Source: Bacteroidota bacterium (lineage in GTDB: Bacteria > Bacteroidota > Bacteroidia > Chitinophagales > Chitinophagaceae). From it: a stretch of 42,853 bases of DNA. Each line of letters opens with the position of its first letter. The stretch's first letter is position 1. Below, in pieces: positions 1-10,471 of the stretch. Position numbers and translations under genes: made by a program. The notes beneath the pieces were generated by a model. It was not told the origin of the DNA. It was given only the letters and a program-made list of their open reading frames with translations, and made no database searches. Location of the stretch: positions 1 to 42,853 of the forward strand of contig JAEZDA010000056.1 in NCBI GenBank assembly GCA_023433345.1, in the 5' to 3' direction.

Positions 1-3000
1 TCGTACCGCAGCCGTTCGTAGCCGTTACACGCAATTGCTTGTTAGGCTGAGAAAGGAAGGCAGCGTTGAAGGTCACCGTTAGTGTTCCTGTTCCCAAACC
101 GCTCACCACGTTCACATTCGGTGGCAAGGTCCAGTTGTAGGTATTTACCGTAGCATCAGGCGCAACCGTGTAAGTAGCCTGTGTACCATTGCCGATATAG
201 GTACATACGTTCTTCTGACCACTCACCACAGGGGCAGCAGGTGCACTGCAGGCTATGTTCAGCGTTCTGGTGATGCTCGCACATGGTGCAATGCCATCCA
301 CCAATACTGAAATAGTACCTGTTGTATAACCCACAGGGTAGTTGAACGAGATGCTTGTTGTACCCTGGCCGCTTACGTTAAGTGCTCCTGAAGGTATCGT
401 CCAGGTAATGTTAGAATAATTAGCCGCAGTGATCACATACGTGGCAAGCGGAGATCCGTTACCTATATGTGAACCAGGATTGGTTGGTCCTGTAATATCA
501 GCACTTACTTCAAGTGCAGGAGAAACGTTCACTTCAACAGAACCCGTATTGGTACAACCTGCAGAAGATGTTGCCGTTGCCGTGTAGGTGTAATTGCCCG
601 AAGCTGGCATCGCATAAATATTCATCGCGGTGCCACCGCTATAAGCATTCGTTCCTGCTGCATCAGTGTACAAACCTGTTGTTGGCGTCCATGTAATAGC
701 TCCCTGGGCAACAGTCGTAAAGGCGAAGTTCATTACCGGCCTTGAGGAAGTTGCTGCTGCTCCGGCTGTAATTGTACACATATTTCTTGCCCCCGTGGTA
801 TTGTCTGAAGACACTGAGCGCGTTGCACCGGTGAAGGCCGTATTTACAGACACTGTAGCCGCGTTGCTCCAGCAAAGAGGAGAAGTTCCGGGGCATGTAT
901 TGCCGGGATCATTATCATAACAAACCTCAATTACAACGTTCGATGTACCGTTCCATACAAATGGTGCAGAGAATGCGAACACGTTCGCACCTGCTGTGGG
1001 ATTGTATGACACAGGGCCGTAAGCCATATTAAGGCCCGTTGTAACAAATGCACTTGAAAGATTGGTCTGTGATGTTGCACCGATCTTGATGTTGAAGTTG
1101 TCAAGATTAATGTTTGTTGTTCGCGAAAGCACAGTTACATTAAATGCCAGAGAGGTAATGTTGGTACCTGCAGACATTCCCATGCCCGTTAATTCAGCAG
1201 CGGTAAGCAGGTATTGCTTCCGGCTGCCTTCAAACGTGCGATAGAAAGGACTTTGCGAAGAAGTGCTTGTTGTGGCACTGGTTCCCGGCGTATTTGCCGT
1301 TGTAGACGATTCGATTATTCCACCTGATGCAGTAAGTAAGGTGGGAACTCCTTCGCACATGTTAAGAACTGCCGGTGAAATGCTCACCAACGATGGCTGC
1401 GGATTAATATTTAGCACAACAGCCGTTGACAATGTGCTGATACAACCCGTTACTCCGTCAGTTATTCTCACCTGGTATGAACCGGATTGCGATGCCTCAT
1501 ACGTACTATTTGTGGCCAGTGAAATTTGAACCCCGTTCCTGTACCACTGATAGGTTGGTGATGCGGCATTTGTTGACGCAGTTAAAATTTGCGTTGCCGG
1601 GGCACATATTGTGATAGGCCCCGCTTCAACAACCGCCGATGTTGGCAATGGATCAACCGTAACGGTCACAGCCGATGTTGTTGAATTGCTGCATGCATCA
1701 GTAACGGTTACCGTGTAGGTTGTTGTTGTTGTAGGATTCACCGAAGGATTTTTAGTGCTGCTTATCACTGAAGTGCCATCGCTCCATGAGTAAATAAACG
1801 GCCCGCCACCACCAGGTGTTACATCAAGTGTCACCGGACTTCCAGAACAGCTTACTGTTGAGGAGGCAGAGGCGAGAGCAGATACGCTTTGTACCTCAAC
1901 ATCCACCTCGAAGCCAGCAGATATGCAACCTGTGGCGGGATCCATTGCGGTTACAGTATAGGTTGTGCTGGTTGTTGGAACAACAGCTACGTTTTGACCG
2001 CTCAGGTTACCTGGGTTCCAGGTATATTCCAGCGAACCAGACAGATCCGGGCTCACAAAACCTTTGAACACCATGTTAGGACGGTTGTTGGAACCGTTGG
2101 TAAGGAAGGTGGCGCAGATGCTTCCTGTTGTGGCATCATTCCCTACATAACCGGTAGAAGGATATCCTGCATTCGACATGGTGGTGAGATAATTCGAACT
2201 TCCGATCACATTATTATTGAAGCAGATCTCGAGGAAAATGTTCGATGTGCCATCCCAATAATAAGGTGTACTGAAGCTGAGCGTATTTACGCCAAGGGTT
2301 GGTGAATAATTCACCGGGCCAAACACCGTGCTTGATGGATCGAGTATTGTTGTTGTAAGAGTCGAAACCGACGTTGTGCCCATTTTCATCGAGTACCCGT
2401 TGAGGGTGGCCGGAGAACCAAGCGCTGTAACATTGAATGCCACAGAATAAATATATCCGGCTGTCAATCCTCCGCCAGTTAAATCCGCGGCAGTAATCAG
2501 GTACTGTGCTCTCGCATTGCCCCAGTAACTACCAAATGCTGCAGGAAATGTAGAGCTTGTGTTCGTAGTTGTTGCAGTACCGATGTTGCCGGTAATGGAA
2601 GGAGGCGCACTTGATGCAGATAATAATACATTACCTCCGGCGCAGGTTGTTGCAGGATTTGCTGCTGCTGATGTTACCGAAGGTAATCCACTCACCAGCA
2701 CCGAGATGGAAGAAGAGGTTGCACAATCGGCAGGACCGCTGTTGTCGTTACCTGTAACGGTATATAAGTACGTGCCCGGTTCGGTGGGGGTTGCACTTAA
2801 TGCACTACCGGTTTCGGCTCCCGTTAAGCCGCTTCCAGAGAGCGGGCTTGCAGACCATGAATAGGTGTAAACATTAGATGGTACCGCAGCAATATTTGTA
2901 ACACTCAATGACAAACCTTCGCCCATGCAAATGCTGTTGTCATTCACTGCTATTTGAATCGGGTCGGGCTGATTTACCGTAACCACCACTTCTGTTCTCA

Positions 3001-6000
3001 GGCTTTCGCACGTACCGTTAGATTCAGCAACCCAGAAGCTTGTAGTTGATGAAATTGCGGTTGTATATGTAGAACCGCCCGACTGCAGAAGATTGCCTCC
3101 TGTTTGCGCATCATACCAGTTGAAACTGCCGCCTGCTCCACCGGTGGAAACGGAAGCTTCAGGTACCTGAAGTCCGCATTGAACAGAAGGTGTAGCAATT
3201 GGAGCTGCTGGTAAAGCTATGGTGGCAACGGCAACCTCTACGGGAGCTGCATTGCAGCCTAAACTGTTAGTTGCAGTTACGAAATATGATGTGTTCTCGT
3301 TTACAATTACGTTTTCAGGATTTTGCTGAGTAGAACTAAAGCCCGCCGGTACAGAACTCCAGCTATAAGTTGCCGGCACTTCCTGGGGACCTGTTAGCAA
3401 TACATCATCCACAAAAACGACATTGTTGTTTTCTTCTGAATAGCAATTAAAGGCAAAGTAATAAGTGCCCGATGCAGTTGGTGTGAAAGTGACAGTGGCC
3501 TGCAGGTATGTGTCATTTATCAATTGCGTTCCGCCATTGTTATCCCACAGTACGTTCGTTTGTGCGCCAACGTTAGTTCCCGTACCTACGGTCACCTTCA
3601 TTCTCTCCGGGTATGTGCCGCTAAATGAACCCGTAGCATACCAGAAGCTAAGCGTATATGTTTGACCGGCAACTAAAGACTGCGCCGGCGTGTATGCCCA
3701 ACCGTTAGCAGGTATAAATTCATCCCACAAATTAGCCATCGCCCGTATGCCGGTGTGCGGCGTGGGTGATGTAAGATTGGTTGATGGTATCCATCCTCCG
3801 GCCCCTGACAGATCTTCAAACGTCCAGCCTGCAGGAGGGTATGTTTCGAAGCCTTCTGAAAGCATCGTTACAGAACCACCGTAGATGCCGGTACTTGCAG
3901 AAGCAGCAAGGTTAATGGAAGAACCTGCACAAACTGATGTTGATGATGCCTGAGCGGTTACGTTATATGGCTGCGGCTGAACGGTAACTGAAACTGTTGA
4001 TGAAGCAATGCAGCCCGCAAAAACGTCTTCGCCCGTCACTTCAAATATGTAGGTTCCTGCTGCTGTTGGCGTAACTGTTTGCATTGCGCCTGTTGCGGGA
4101 CCTGATAAACCACTTCCCGATCCCGGGCTGGCCGTCCAGGAATAGTCATAATTATTGTTTACGCCGGTTTGTACAGCATCAAGTTCAATCGTGCCTCCAA
4201 GGCAGATAACATTATTATCAACTGTCGCTGTGATCCCATCTGCTTCAACAACAGATTCCGTAAGAGTGATTCTTGCGCCTTCACAGCCGTCTTCGCTCAC
4301 TTCTGATACATACCACACCGTTGTTACATTCACCAATTGCTGGAAGCTGGTAGCCGTTCCTGATTGAACGAGGTTACCGCCCACTGGTGCGTCGTACCAC
4401 CTGAACACCGGAGCAGGTGCGCCGGAATTGGAAGAAACCGAGGCCAGGGGCAAAATGTTGCCGCAATGGTTTCCATCATTATTTGTCGGCGCGGGCGGTA
4501 GTTGATTAACCGTTACCGTTACATTTCCTGATCCTATACATCCCGTTACAGGGTGAGATGCCATTACTGTGTACAGTTGGGTAGCAGCCGGACTAACCGA
4601 TACGCTGCTTCCGGCAATGTTACCCGGGTTCCACACATAACTTAATGTGCCTGCGCCAAGCGAACTAACCTGTGCATCAAATCTCATATTCGGCCTGTTA
4701 ACCCTGTTACTTGCAATGTTCGTCCAACTGTCGAAATCGCAGGAATTTGCAACTCCGTCATTATACCTTCCTAAAACAGAATTGAAAGATGTTGGGGTGA
4801 ATGCAACACCTGCATTGTCATCCCAGGAGTCAGCACCATTATTATGGCAAACCTGTATTACAATGTTTGATGAACCATCCCAGTTAAACGGAGTTGTGAA
4901 CACGATCGTTTTCCATCCTGCCGGCGAACCGCTGAACGTTGACGGACCGTAAACCGTGGTAAATGTCGGCGCTTCAAAAGCCGTTGTTAATTCTGTGCTG
5001 GCGGTGTGGCCTATTTTCACCGTATAATTTGTCAGCGGCCATGAGTTAGCGGTGGTTATATCGAATGCAAGTGACGTAATATTGCCGGCAGCCATTCCTG
5101 CTGCGGTTAGTTCACTTGCTCTGATTAAATATTGCACCCTGGAATCTTCATATAATCCATTGAAAGGCGTGAGGCCGGTTGTAGTTGTTGAGCCCGTGCC
5201 ATCACCCACCTGCGCTGTACCAGTGGCAACTACATTTGTTTGAGCAAGAAGGGTGCTTGATGCGCCCGCGCATATGGTTGCCGGTGTTGCAGATGCAGCA
5301 GCAACGGTTGGGAGAGCATTAACTGTAACACTTACCGTGGCCGTAGTTGTACAAGATCCGTCCACTGCGGTTACTGTGTATGAATATGAGCCCGCAGCTG
5401 TAGGTGTCACGGTAAGCGCCCCTGTACCTGAAGCACCCGGGGTCGCGCCGGTGAGTCCGCTTCCCTCCGTTGAATTCCAACTGAAGGAATATGTTTGATT
5501 GCTGCCGGTTTGCGTAAGGCTCAAATTTACCCCCTCACCCAGGCAGATCACATTATCATCTACAAGAGCAGTTACGGCATCAGGAGGATTAACGGTTGCC
5601 GTGATCGCAGTGCGTGCGCTTTCGCATGTTCCGTTAGATTCCGATACATAAAAGGTAGTTGTTGTGTTTATTGTGCCGGCGTAGGTAGAACCTCCGGTTT
5701 GCAGCAGGTTTCCACCTGTAGGAGCATCATACCAGCGGAAAGCGTTCGTTGAAACATTCGGGCTTTGGAAATCCGAAACCACGAAGGCCCCAGGAGTAGC
5801 GGTTCCGCACTGGGTTGATCCCGCTCCCAATGGCGCTTCAGGAAGTGAATTAACGGTAACTGCAACCGGCGATGATGTTTTTGAACATCCTCCGCTCATC
5901 ACCACCTCTACGGTATAATTGTTATCAGCAGTAGCATTGATCACAATTTCCTGTGAACTACCCACTACATTATTAGAACCGTCTCTCCATGTATAAGCTG

Positions 6001-9000
6001 ACGGTACCAGCGGGTTATTTACCCCGCCAGTGATCATTACATTGTAATCTTCCACTTCCCCGAAACTGCTTGGAATCGTGCAGCTTTCCGTTGCGGCAGG
6101 AAGCGTGGAAAAACGGCTAACCACCCGCATCCTGGTAAGTCCGTTGAAAGCAGTGGCGGGGATCACCGCCGTGCCAGATGAAATATTGGGTGTAAATGTT
6201 GCTGATGAAGACGTGTAAACGCTCTCTGATGCTTCGAATATACCATTCTGGTTAAAATCTATCCAAATTCTGAATTGCTGCTGGAAGCCTGATCCACCTC
6301 CCGCTTCAAGTGTTACATTATAAGGGGTCACACCATCCGCAACCAGGTTGGCAGTAAGTGAGTTATAGTAAGTATAATCATCTTCTGCATCAGGAGTGTT
6401 ATTATTAGTGATGTTTGCAAAAGTGAAATTCTTGATATAGTCTCCTGAAGCTTCTGTACTATTGAAAACGGGTATACAATACTCTGCCATGATTCCGCTT
6501 ACGGAGGCCGACAAGGTAAGCGCACTTCCCGAGCATACAGGATTGGGAGAGGCTGTTGCCGATATAGTTGCGCTTTGAAGTGGTTCATCTGCATAGGCAG
6601 TTCCGGCTGTGGTTTTTGCAAGATCTGCTGCATCTGTTGCCACAACACTCCAGGTTACTATTCCATTTGACGGCGTAACCGTTGGAATTGTACCTGACCA
6701 TGTGTCGCCGCCAATGTTGCTCATGACAACGGTTTGAACGGGGCCTCCATTCACCTGGTATTTTAACTCAACTAAGGTGATCGCAGCACCACCGCTGGTA
6801 ACATCTGCCGTAACAGTACGGGCTACGTTGGTACACTGCGTACCGGAAGGGGTGATTTGAAGGTTTGTTACTGTAGGTGCAGAAGGGGTAGCCATCACAA
6901 GGTAACCGGGCAACCCTGCAGCATTGTTCGTTGCGATGCTTGTAGGCGTGAGCGATGTTGGATAGCCTCCCAAAAGATCATATGCACCGTTTGAAGTTGT
7001 ACTTCCCGCAACAGCATCAAAGGTTCCCCGCGTATCATTAAGTGTTAATTGCGAACCCGTGAAAGATGCTGCACCAGAAATAATTCCTGCAGCCCAATAT
7101 CGGCTTGCCGATATTTCACTGATAAAATTACCTGCTGTTCCGCCACTCGGGCCATCAAATACTTCAGCCTGAATTGTAACCGGGCCCGTTGTAACGGGAT
7201 TGACAATATCAACCGCATTTCTTACAGATTTACCGATCGGAAACGAATATGTACCCGAAGCTCCTGACGGAAGGTCGCGCTGAAGGGGTCCATTGATATA
7301 AGATGTTGCAGATCCTGCAGAGATGCTTCCAGTGGTTGTTCCTGTCACTCTTAAAATATTGGAAGCGTCTGTATTAACCTTTCCATTGGTAAGATTCACG
7401 GTTCCTGCGCTAAGGTTACCACCGGCTAAGGTTAAGCTGTTGGCAGGATTATTATCGTCCACCGTCAGGGTTACAAGCTGCCTTAAGGGGTTAACCTCGG
7501 GCCCTATTACCTTTCCATTAGTTGTTCGCAGGTAAGAGATGCTTTGTCCGCCGGAGCCAAGGTTAAAATTAGGGCTCACATCAAATGTACCACCGCCGGT
7601 AGGGGTTGTGGTATTACCGAACTGAATGGTTGACACGGCCGCACCGCCTGTTCCGAGAGTTAATTTATTAGCATTAACGAAACTTCCAGAGAAGATACGG
7701 ATGGCTGTAACAACTACATTTGAAACCGCAGGATCAAAAGAAAAGTTTCCATCATTCTGAAGGCTGATAGCTGTAAGTGTAGCTGTGCCCGTGCCAGAGT
7801 AGGACATATTCGTAGCTGGTTTAAACGTTACGAAGTTTGCGCTTGTGCCCCCGCTATGATTAAGAACACCATTGTTGATGATATTATCGCCATTGAATAG
7901 AAAAACATTATTGCTGGCGAGATTCAGTGTGCATCCTGAATTGATCAGGATATTCCGGGATATGGTGTTGTACGTAACCGGTCCGTTAAAGCTAACCGTA
8001 TGGCCTGCGGAAGAATTATCAATAACAAGATTCGGAACAACCGAGCCCACAAAGAATGAGCGTGCTACTCCAGACGATGCATTTCCAAGCTGGAGAGTGC
8101 TACCCGTTACACTTGCGATGCCTCCGCCCGCGCTGTTTCGATAATCTCTTGCACCTGATGTGCCGCTGTTAGGAAGCTGGCATATAACGGTTCCGCCGGT
8201 AATATTAATGGCAGAAAGACTCGAAGTTCCAAGGTCGAAGGAAGCGAGGGTGGTGCTCGAGTATCCGACTTTGCAAACCGTGATCACGCCACCCGTTTGC
8301 GTATAGGAGAAAACGTTAGTTGATGAATTCACACCGAATCTTCCCGAAGCGTTTATTTCACCTCCTTCAACAATTACGGTACTGTTTGAGTTAAAGCCCA
8401 TGCCATTACCTGAGGCAGTACCAATATTAAATATACCGGCACTTACACGCAATAAGCCAGACAATGTTGAAGAGCCTGCCTGGCCAGAAACAGTAACATT
8501 ACTGTTGTTCAGCCAGAAACCTGCAGTTGCCGGAATGCTGTATGAGGCACTGGTAAACACTCTTCCGCTGAGAGTAAATGTACCGGACATTTTTAGCGTT
8601 CCATTGGTGAGCGTTAGAAATGCCATCGGCGCACCATCTGTTGTTGAACCCTGTACGGATAAGTTGGATGGATTCAGTTCCAGGATACTTGAAGCGGAAT
8701 TTCCTTTATTTACAATGAGTGTTCTGATATCTGTTGTAGCCCCGGAACCTCCAAAGGTTGCATTTCCACTACCCGTAAACGTTAGTACCACTCCCGCTGT
8801 AGTGGAAAGGTCAAGTGTACCGTTGCTTGTAAGATTTCCTCCTATGCTCAGCGAGTGAGTAGTAACAGTGCCTGCGCCTGCTGTTACCGATCCTGTTAAC
8901 GATATCGTAACATCATTGGTTACGGTTAATGTTGAAGCAGGCGTATTGATGTAGGAAAGATTTCCATCTACAGTTAGCGTGTATGCGGCAGCGTTAGATA

Positions 9001-10195
9001 CGTTCACAACTACATTGCTTGCGGCGCCGATCGTTACATTATCACCGCTGGTAGGAACAATACCACCCGGCCAGGGCGCATCCGGGGTTGTGGAATTCCA
9101 GTTACCGCTACCGGTGCTGGTTATATTTCCTGCAGGCAATGTACTACTGCTTGCTGATGCAAAACTTGTTGAAGGCACCTCACGCAAAGCCTTCACTCTC
9201 CAATAATAAGTAGTGTTTGGGGCCAGGCCGGTTTGTGGTGAACTTGTTGTATTGGCAGCAAGCTGGGCCACCTGGGTATAAGTTATGTCATCAGTTGACC
9301 GATAGATCACAAAGCCGGTTTCATCTGAGGAGTTGTCCGTCCAGTTGAGGGTCATGCCCAAAGCGGTCTGCGCAGTTATGTTGAGGCCGGAAGGCGCGGT
9401 TGAAAAAGTTGGAGTGAAAGTATACACCCGTCTCGAGCCGTCTGCCGCAGAGTTGAGATTTGCCATTGCAGCTCCCAGCGGATGCTGCTGACCACTGAAA
9501 GGCGTTACATAACTTACCATGTTGGTGGAAGAGGTAACAAGTGCAAAATTGTTACTCGTATTACCGAGTGAGAACCCGATATATTGTGCTTCCATACCTC
9601 CCTGAAAGCCGGAACTTGAATTCCTTGCCATTGCGCCGTAAATAAACTGAATGGTATTAGTGGTTTCTGAAAGCAACACCTGATAGGTAGCATCTGCTGT
9701 GGGCGCATCAGCATAGATCACGCTGGCATTTTGAAATTCGATCACTAGTGTTCTATTGGGTGCCGAGCCCACTACTTTATAGTGGATCTTACCGGTGGAG
9801 CTCAGTATCAGATCAGAACCCATGGCTGTTATCAGCGCCTGGCCCGAGGTTCCCAGTGCATAAGTACCTCCGGTAACGGCTGTAGAGCCTAATCTTACAA
9901 AACCATTTGAGCTTGCCGTGAACTGGGTGTATGAGTTACCCATAAACCAAAATGTAAAGCCGATATTAGTTGCAGGTGATGCGGCATCATCGGCCCCGGG
10001 ACCATGAAGTTGAGTGGTTCCGGAAGACATATCCACCAGGCTTCCATTTGTAACGGTGCTAAAAGTATAATTGGCCGAGCTAACCTGCGAATGTGCAGTT
10101 TGCACGCTCAGCATACTTAATGCACCAGTTAACATTAATAACAGGAGCTGAAATCTCCTTTTGCAGAAATGGAATACAAGAGTCGTGTTCGTCAT
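1..10195 (-). CDS. Giant secreted adhesin-like multidomain protein (C-terminus outside window)
   Basis: An open frame of about 3,398 codons starts at ATG 10195 and is still open at base 1; I found the same frame at both ends and in the middle. The N-terminus is a Sec signal peptide (two Arg, a Leu-rich core, cleavage near AHSQ, residues 34-37). A fibronectin type III domain lies at about 265-340 (NWTDNSSDETGFVIYRS). Residues about 350-1000 are Ser/Thr/Gly/Asn-rich strand repeats resembling a beta-helix. A GEVED domain spans about 1237-1390 (from AEYCIPVF to GEVEDYNV). The rest alternates Ig_7-like segments (FYVSESNGTCES), PKD-like segments (AAGSYSYTVTAVDGSC) and three copies of a module of about 200 residues. 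A choice-of-anchor-J-like domain lies near 2100-2270. Such proteins in Bacteroidota are usually exported by the type IX system; the expected C-terminal sorting domain would lie beyond the window. A surface adhesion or gliding role is inference. Confidence 0.9.
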   Translation of the reverse strand, partial: MTNTTLVFHFCKRRFQLLLLMLTGALSMLSVQTAHSQVSSANYTFSTVTNGSLVDMSSGTTQLHGPGADDAASPATNIGFTFWFMGNSYTQFTASSNGFVRLGSTAVTGGTYALGTSGQALITAMGSDLILSSTGKIHYKVVGSAPNRTLVIEFQNASVIYADAPTADATYQVLLSETTNTIQFIYGAMARNSSSGFQGGMEAQYIGFSLGNTSNNFALVTSSTNMVSYVTPFSGQQHPLGAAMANLNSAADGSRRVYTFTPTFSTAPSGLNITAQTALGMTLNWTDNSSDETGFVIYRSTDDITYTQVAQLAANTTSSPQTGLAPNTTYYWRVKALREVPSTSFASASSSTLPAGNITSTGSGNWNSTTPDAPWPGGIVPTSGDNVTIGAASNVVVNVSNAAAYTLTVDGNLSYINTPASTLTVTNDVTISLTGSVTAGAGTVTTHSLSIGGNLTSNGTLDLSTTAGVVLTFTGSGNATFGGSGATTDIRTLIVNKGNSASSILELNPSNLSVQGSTTDGAPMAFLTLTNGTLKMSGTFTLSGRVFTSASYSIPATAGFWLNNSNVTVSGQAGSSTLSGLLRVSAGIFNIGTASGNGMGFNSNSTVIVEGGEINASGRFGVNSSTNVFSYTQTGGVITVCKVGYSSTTLASFDLGTSSLSAINITGGTVICQLPNSGTSGARDYRNSAGGGIASVTGSTLQLGNASSGVARSFFVGSVVPNLVIDNSSAGHTVSFNGPVTYNTISRNILINSGCTLNLASNNVFLFNGDNIINNGVLNHSGGTSANFVTFKPATNMSYSGTGTATLTAISLQNDGNFSFDPAVSNVVVTAIRIFSGSFVNANKLTLGTGGAAVSTIQFGNTTTPTGGGTFDVSPNFNLGSGGQSISYLRTTNGKVIGPEVNPLRQLVTLTVDDNNPANSLTLAGGNLSAGTVNLTNGKVNTDASNILRVTGTTTGSISAGSATSYINGPLQRDLPSGASGTYSFPIGKSVRNAVDIVNPVTTGPVTIQAEVFDGPSGGTAGNFISEISASRYWAAGIISGAASFTGSQLTLNDTRGTFDAVAGSTTSNGAYDLLGGYPTSLTPTSIATNNAAGLPGYLVMATPSAPTVTNLQITPSGTQCTNVARTVTADVTSGGAAITLVELKYQVNGGPVQTVVMSNIGGDTWSGTIPTVTPSNGIVTWSVVATDAADLAKTTAGTAYADEPLQSATISATASPNPVCSGSALTLSASVSGIMAEYCIPVFNSTEASGDYIKNFTFANITNNNTPDAEDDYTYYNSLTANLVADGVTPYNVTLEAGGGSGFQQQFRIWIDFNQNGIFEASESVYTSSSATFTPNISSGTAVIPATAFNGLTRMRVVSRFSTLPAATESCTIPSSFGEVEDYNVMITGGVNNPLVPSAYTWRDGSNNVVGSSQEIVINATADNNYTVEVVMSGGCSKTSSPVAVTVNSLPEAPLGAGSTQCGTATPGAFVVSDFQSPNVSTNAFRWYDAPTGGNLLQTGGSTYAGTINTTTTFYVSESNGTCESARTAITATVNPPDAVTALVDDNVICLGEGVNLSLTQTGSNQTYSFSWNSTEGSGLTGATPGASGTGALTVTPTAAGSYSYTVTAVDGSCTTTATVSVTVNALPTVAAASATPATICAGASSTLLAQTNVVATGTAQVGDGTGSTTTTGLTPFNGLYEDSRVQYLIRASELTAAGMAAGNITSLAFDITTANSWPLTNYTVKIGHTASTELTTAFEAPTFTTVYGPSTFSGSPAGWKTIVFTTPFNWDGSSNIVIQVCHNNGADSWDDNAGVAFTPTSFNSVLGRYNDGVANSCDFDSWTNIASNRVNRPNMRFDAQVSSLGAGTLSYVWNPGNIAGSSVSVSPAATQLYTVMASHPVTGCIGSGNVTVTVNQLPPAPTNNDGNHCGNILPLASVSSNSGAPAPVFRWYDAPVGGNLVQSGTATSFQQLVNVTTVWYVSEVSEDGCEGARITLTESVVEADGITATVDNNVICLGGTIELDAVQTGVNNNYDYSWTASPGSGSGLSGPATGAMQTVTPTAAGTYIFEVTGEDVFAGCIASSTVSVTVQPQPYNVTAQASSTSVCAGSSINLAASASTGIYGGSVTMLSEGFETYPPAGWTFEDLSGAGGWIPSTNLTSPTPHTGIRAMANLWDEFIPANGWAYTPAQSLVAGQTYTLSFWYATGSFSGTYPERMKVTVGTGTNVGAQTNVLWDNNGGTQLINDTYLQATVTFTPTASGTYYFAFNCYSEENNNVVFVDDVLLTGPQEVPATYSWSSVPAGFSSTQQNPENVIVNENTSYFVTATNSLGCNAAPVEVAVATIALPAAPIATPSVQCGLQVPEASVSTGGAGGSFNWYDAQTGGNLLQSGGSTYTTAISSTTSFWVAESNGTCESLRTEVVVTVNQPDPIQIAVNDNSICMGEGLSLSVTNIAAVPSNVYTYSWSASPLSGSGLTGAETGSALSATPTEPGTYLYTVTGNDNSGPADCATSSSISVLVSGLPSVTSAAANPATTCAGGNVLLSASSAPPSITGNIGTATTTNTSSTFPAAFGSYWGNARAQYLITAADLTGGGLTAGYIYSVAFNVTALGSPATLNGYSMKMGTTSVSTLTTTILDPSSTVFGPVNYSPTLGVNTLSFSTPYYWDGTSNIFLEICFNNNVIGSSNYLTTMSNAGYPSTGYVGNDATTGSICATFLTNGSNNRPNMVFKGFVSPDLSGSLEYTWNPGNLSGQNVAVVPTTSTTYTVTAMDPATGCISAGFEVDVEVQSVSALASASSTVSCSGSPVTLDVTPGGGGPFIYSWSDGTSVISSTKNPSVNPTTTTTYTVTVTDACSNSTTSAVTVTVDPLPTSAVVEAGPITICAPATQILTASTNAASPTYQWYRNGVQISLATNSTYEASQSGSYQVRITDGVTGCISTLSTAVVLNINPQPSLVSISPAVLNMCEGVPTLLTASGGIIESSTTANTPGTSATTSTSSQSPFYRTFEGSRKQYLLTAAELTGMGMSAGTNITSLAFNVTVLSRTTNINLDNFNIKIGATSQTNLSSAFVTTGLNMAYGPVSYNPTAGANVFAFSAPFVWNGTSNVVIEVCYDNDPGNTCPGTSPLCWSNAATVSVNTAFTGATRSVSSDNTTGARNMCTITAGAAATSSRPVMNFAFTTVAQGAITWTPTTGLYTDAAGTNAYSGGTAMNIYAMPASGNYTYTATATSSAGCTNTGSVEVNVSPALEVSADITGPTNPGSHIGNGSPLATYVITAANYSNITWTIPSGALNVSGQGTTSISFNYPVGYTTGTISVLVDGIAPCASITRTLNIACSAPAAPVVSGQKNVCTYIGNGTQATYTVAPDATVNTYNWTLPPNVNVVSGLGTGTLTVTFNAAFLSQPNKQLRVTATNGCGT
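720..1325 (-). repeat. Internal protein module, copy 3 of 3
   Basis: Third copy: SRKQYLLTAAELTGMGM, NFNIKIG, MAYGPVSY, PFVWNGTSNVVIEVC and RPVMNF. It carries an additional Cys-containing loop (NTCPG) after the VIEVC strand that the other copies lack. Confidence 0.75.
2065..2600 (-). repeat. Internal protein module, copy 2 of 3
   Basis: Second copy of the module of about 190 residues: ARAQYLITAADLTGGGL, GYSMKMG, VFGPVNY, PYYWDGTSNIFLEICFNNN and RPNMVF in the same order as copy 1. Identity is partial, so this is an old duplication or shared family rather than a recent tandem copy. Confidence 0.75.
4670..5240 (-). repeat. Internal protein module, copy 1 of 3
   Basis: A segment of about 190 residues inside the giant gene. 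Landmarks in order are an S-R-x-Q-Y-L-I-x-A-x-E-L-T-A-A-G-M stretch, NYTVKIG, a YGP turn, PFNWDGSSNIVIQVC and RPNMRF. The same landmarks recur at 2065-2600 and 720-1325. The fold looks like a beta-sandwich that might bind carbohydrate; this is inference from strand pattern only. Confidence 0.75.
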
Positions 10196-10222
10196 GATCT
10201 AAAAAATTTAAGAATGAACAAA

Positions 10223-10250
10223 TTCCGACTCCCGGCCACAGCGGTCGGAA
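10223..10250 (-). other. Hairpin in the leader of the giant gene
   Basis: TTCCGAC at 10223-10229 pairs with GTCGGAA at 10244-10250 across a 14-base loop, 28 bases upstream of the giant gene's ATG. No T-run follows on the minus strand. The rest of the gap 10196-10471 shows no convincing gene. Role unknown; possibly a leader structure. Confidence 0.35.
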
Positions 10251-10471
10251 GCATGGTGTAAGAACTAAAATTTGGGTAAATGAAAACCCGGCTTTATAGG
10301 AGTTGGTGGTTTAGTCTGACGCACGACCAGTGCTTTTTCCGGGGTAGAAGAGGTAAGAAAAACGCAAAGAAGAATCGCGTTTCAACCTTGAATATAAAGG
10401 CTGCTTTTCAATTTCCAAAAAAATTGTTAAAGAATTTTCCGAGGGGTGTGAGAAAAAGTTTTTTAGAAGTG

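Noticed and set aside
514..9206. Many plus-strand open frames of 60-150 codons
   Set aside because: They are antisense shadows of the giant minus-strand gene, whose repeat-rich codons leave the opposite strand open; their products look like low-complexity Val/Pro/Ala strings with no domain.
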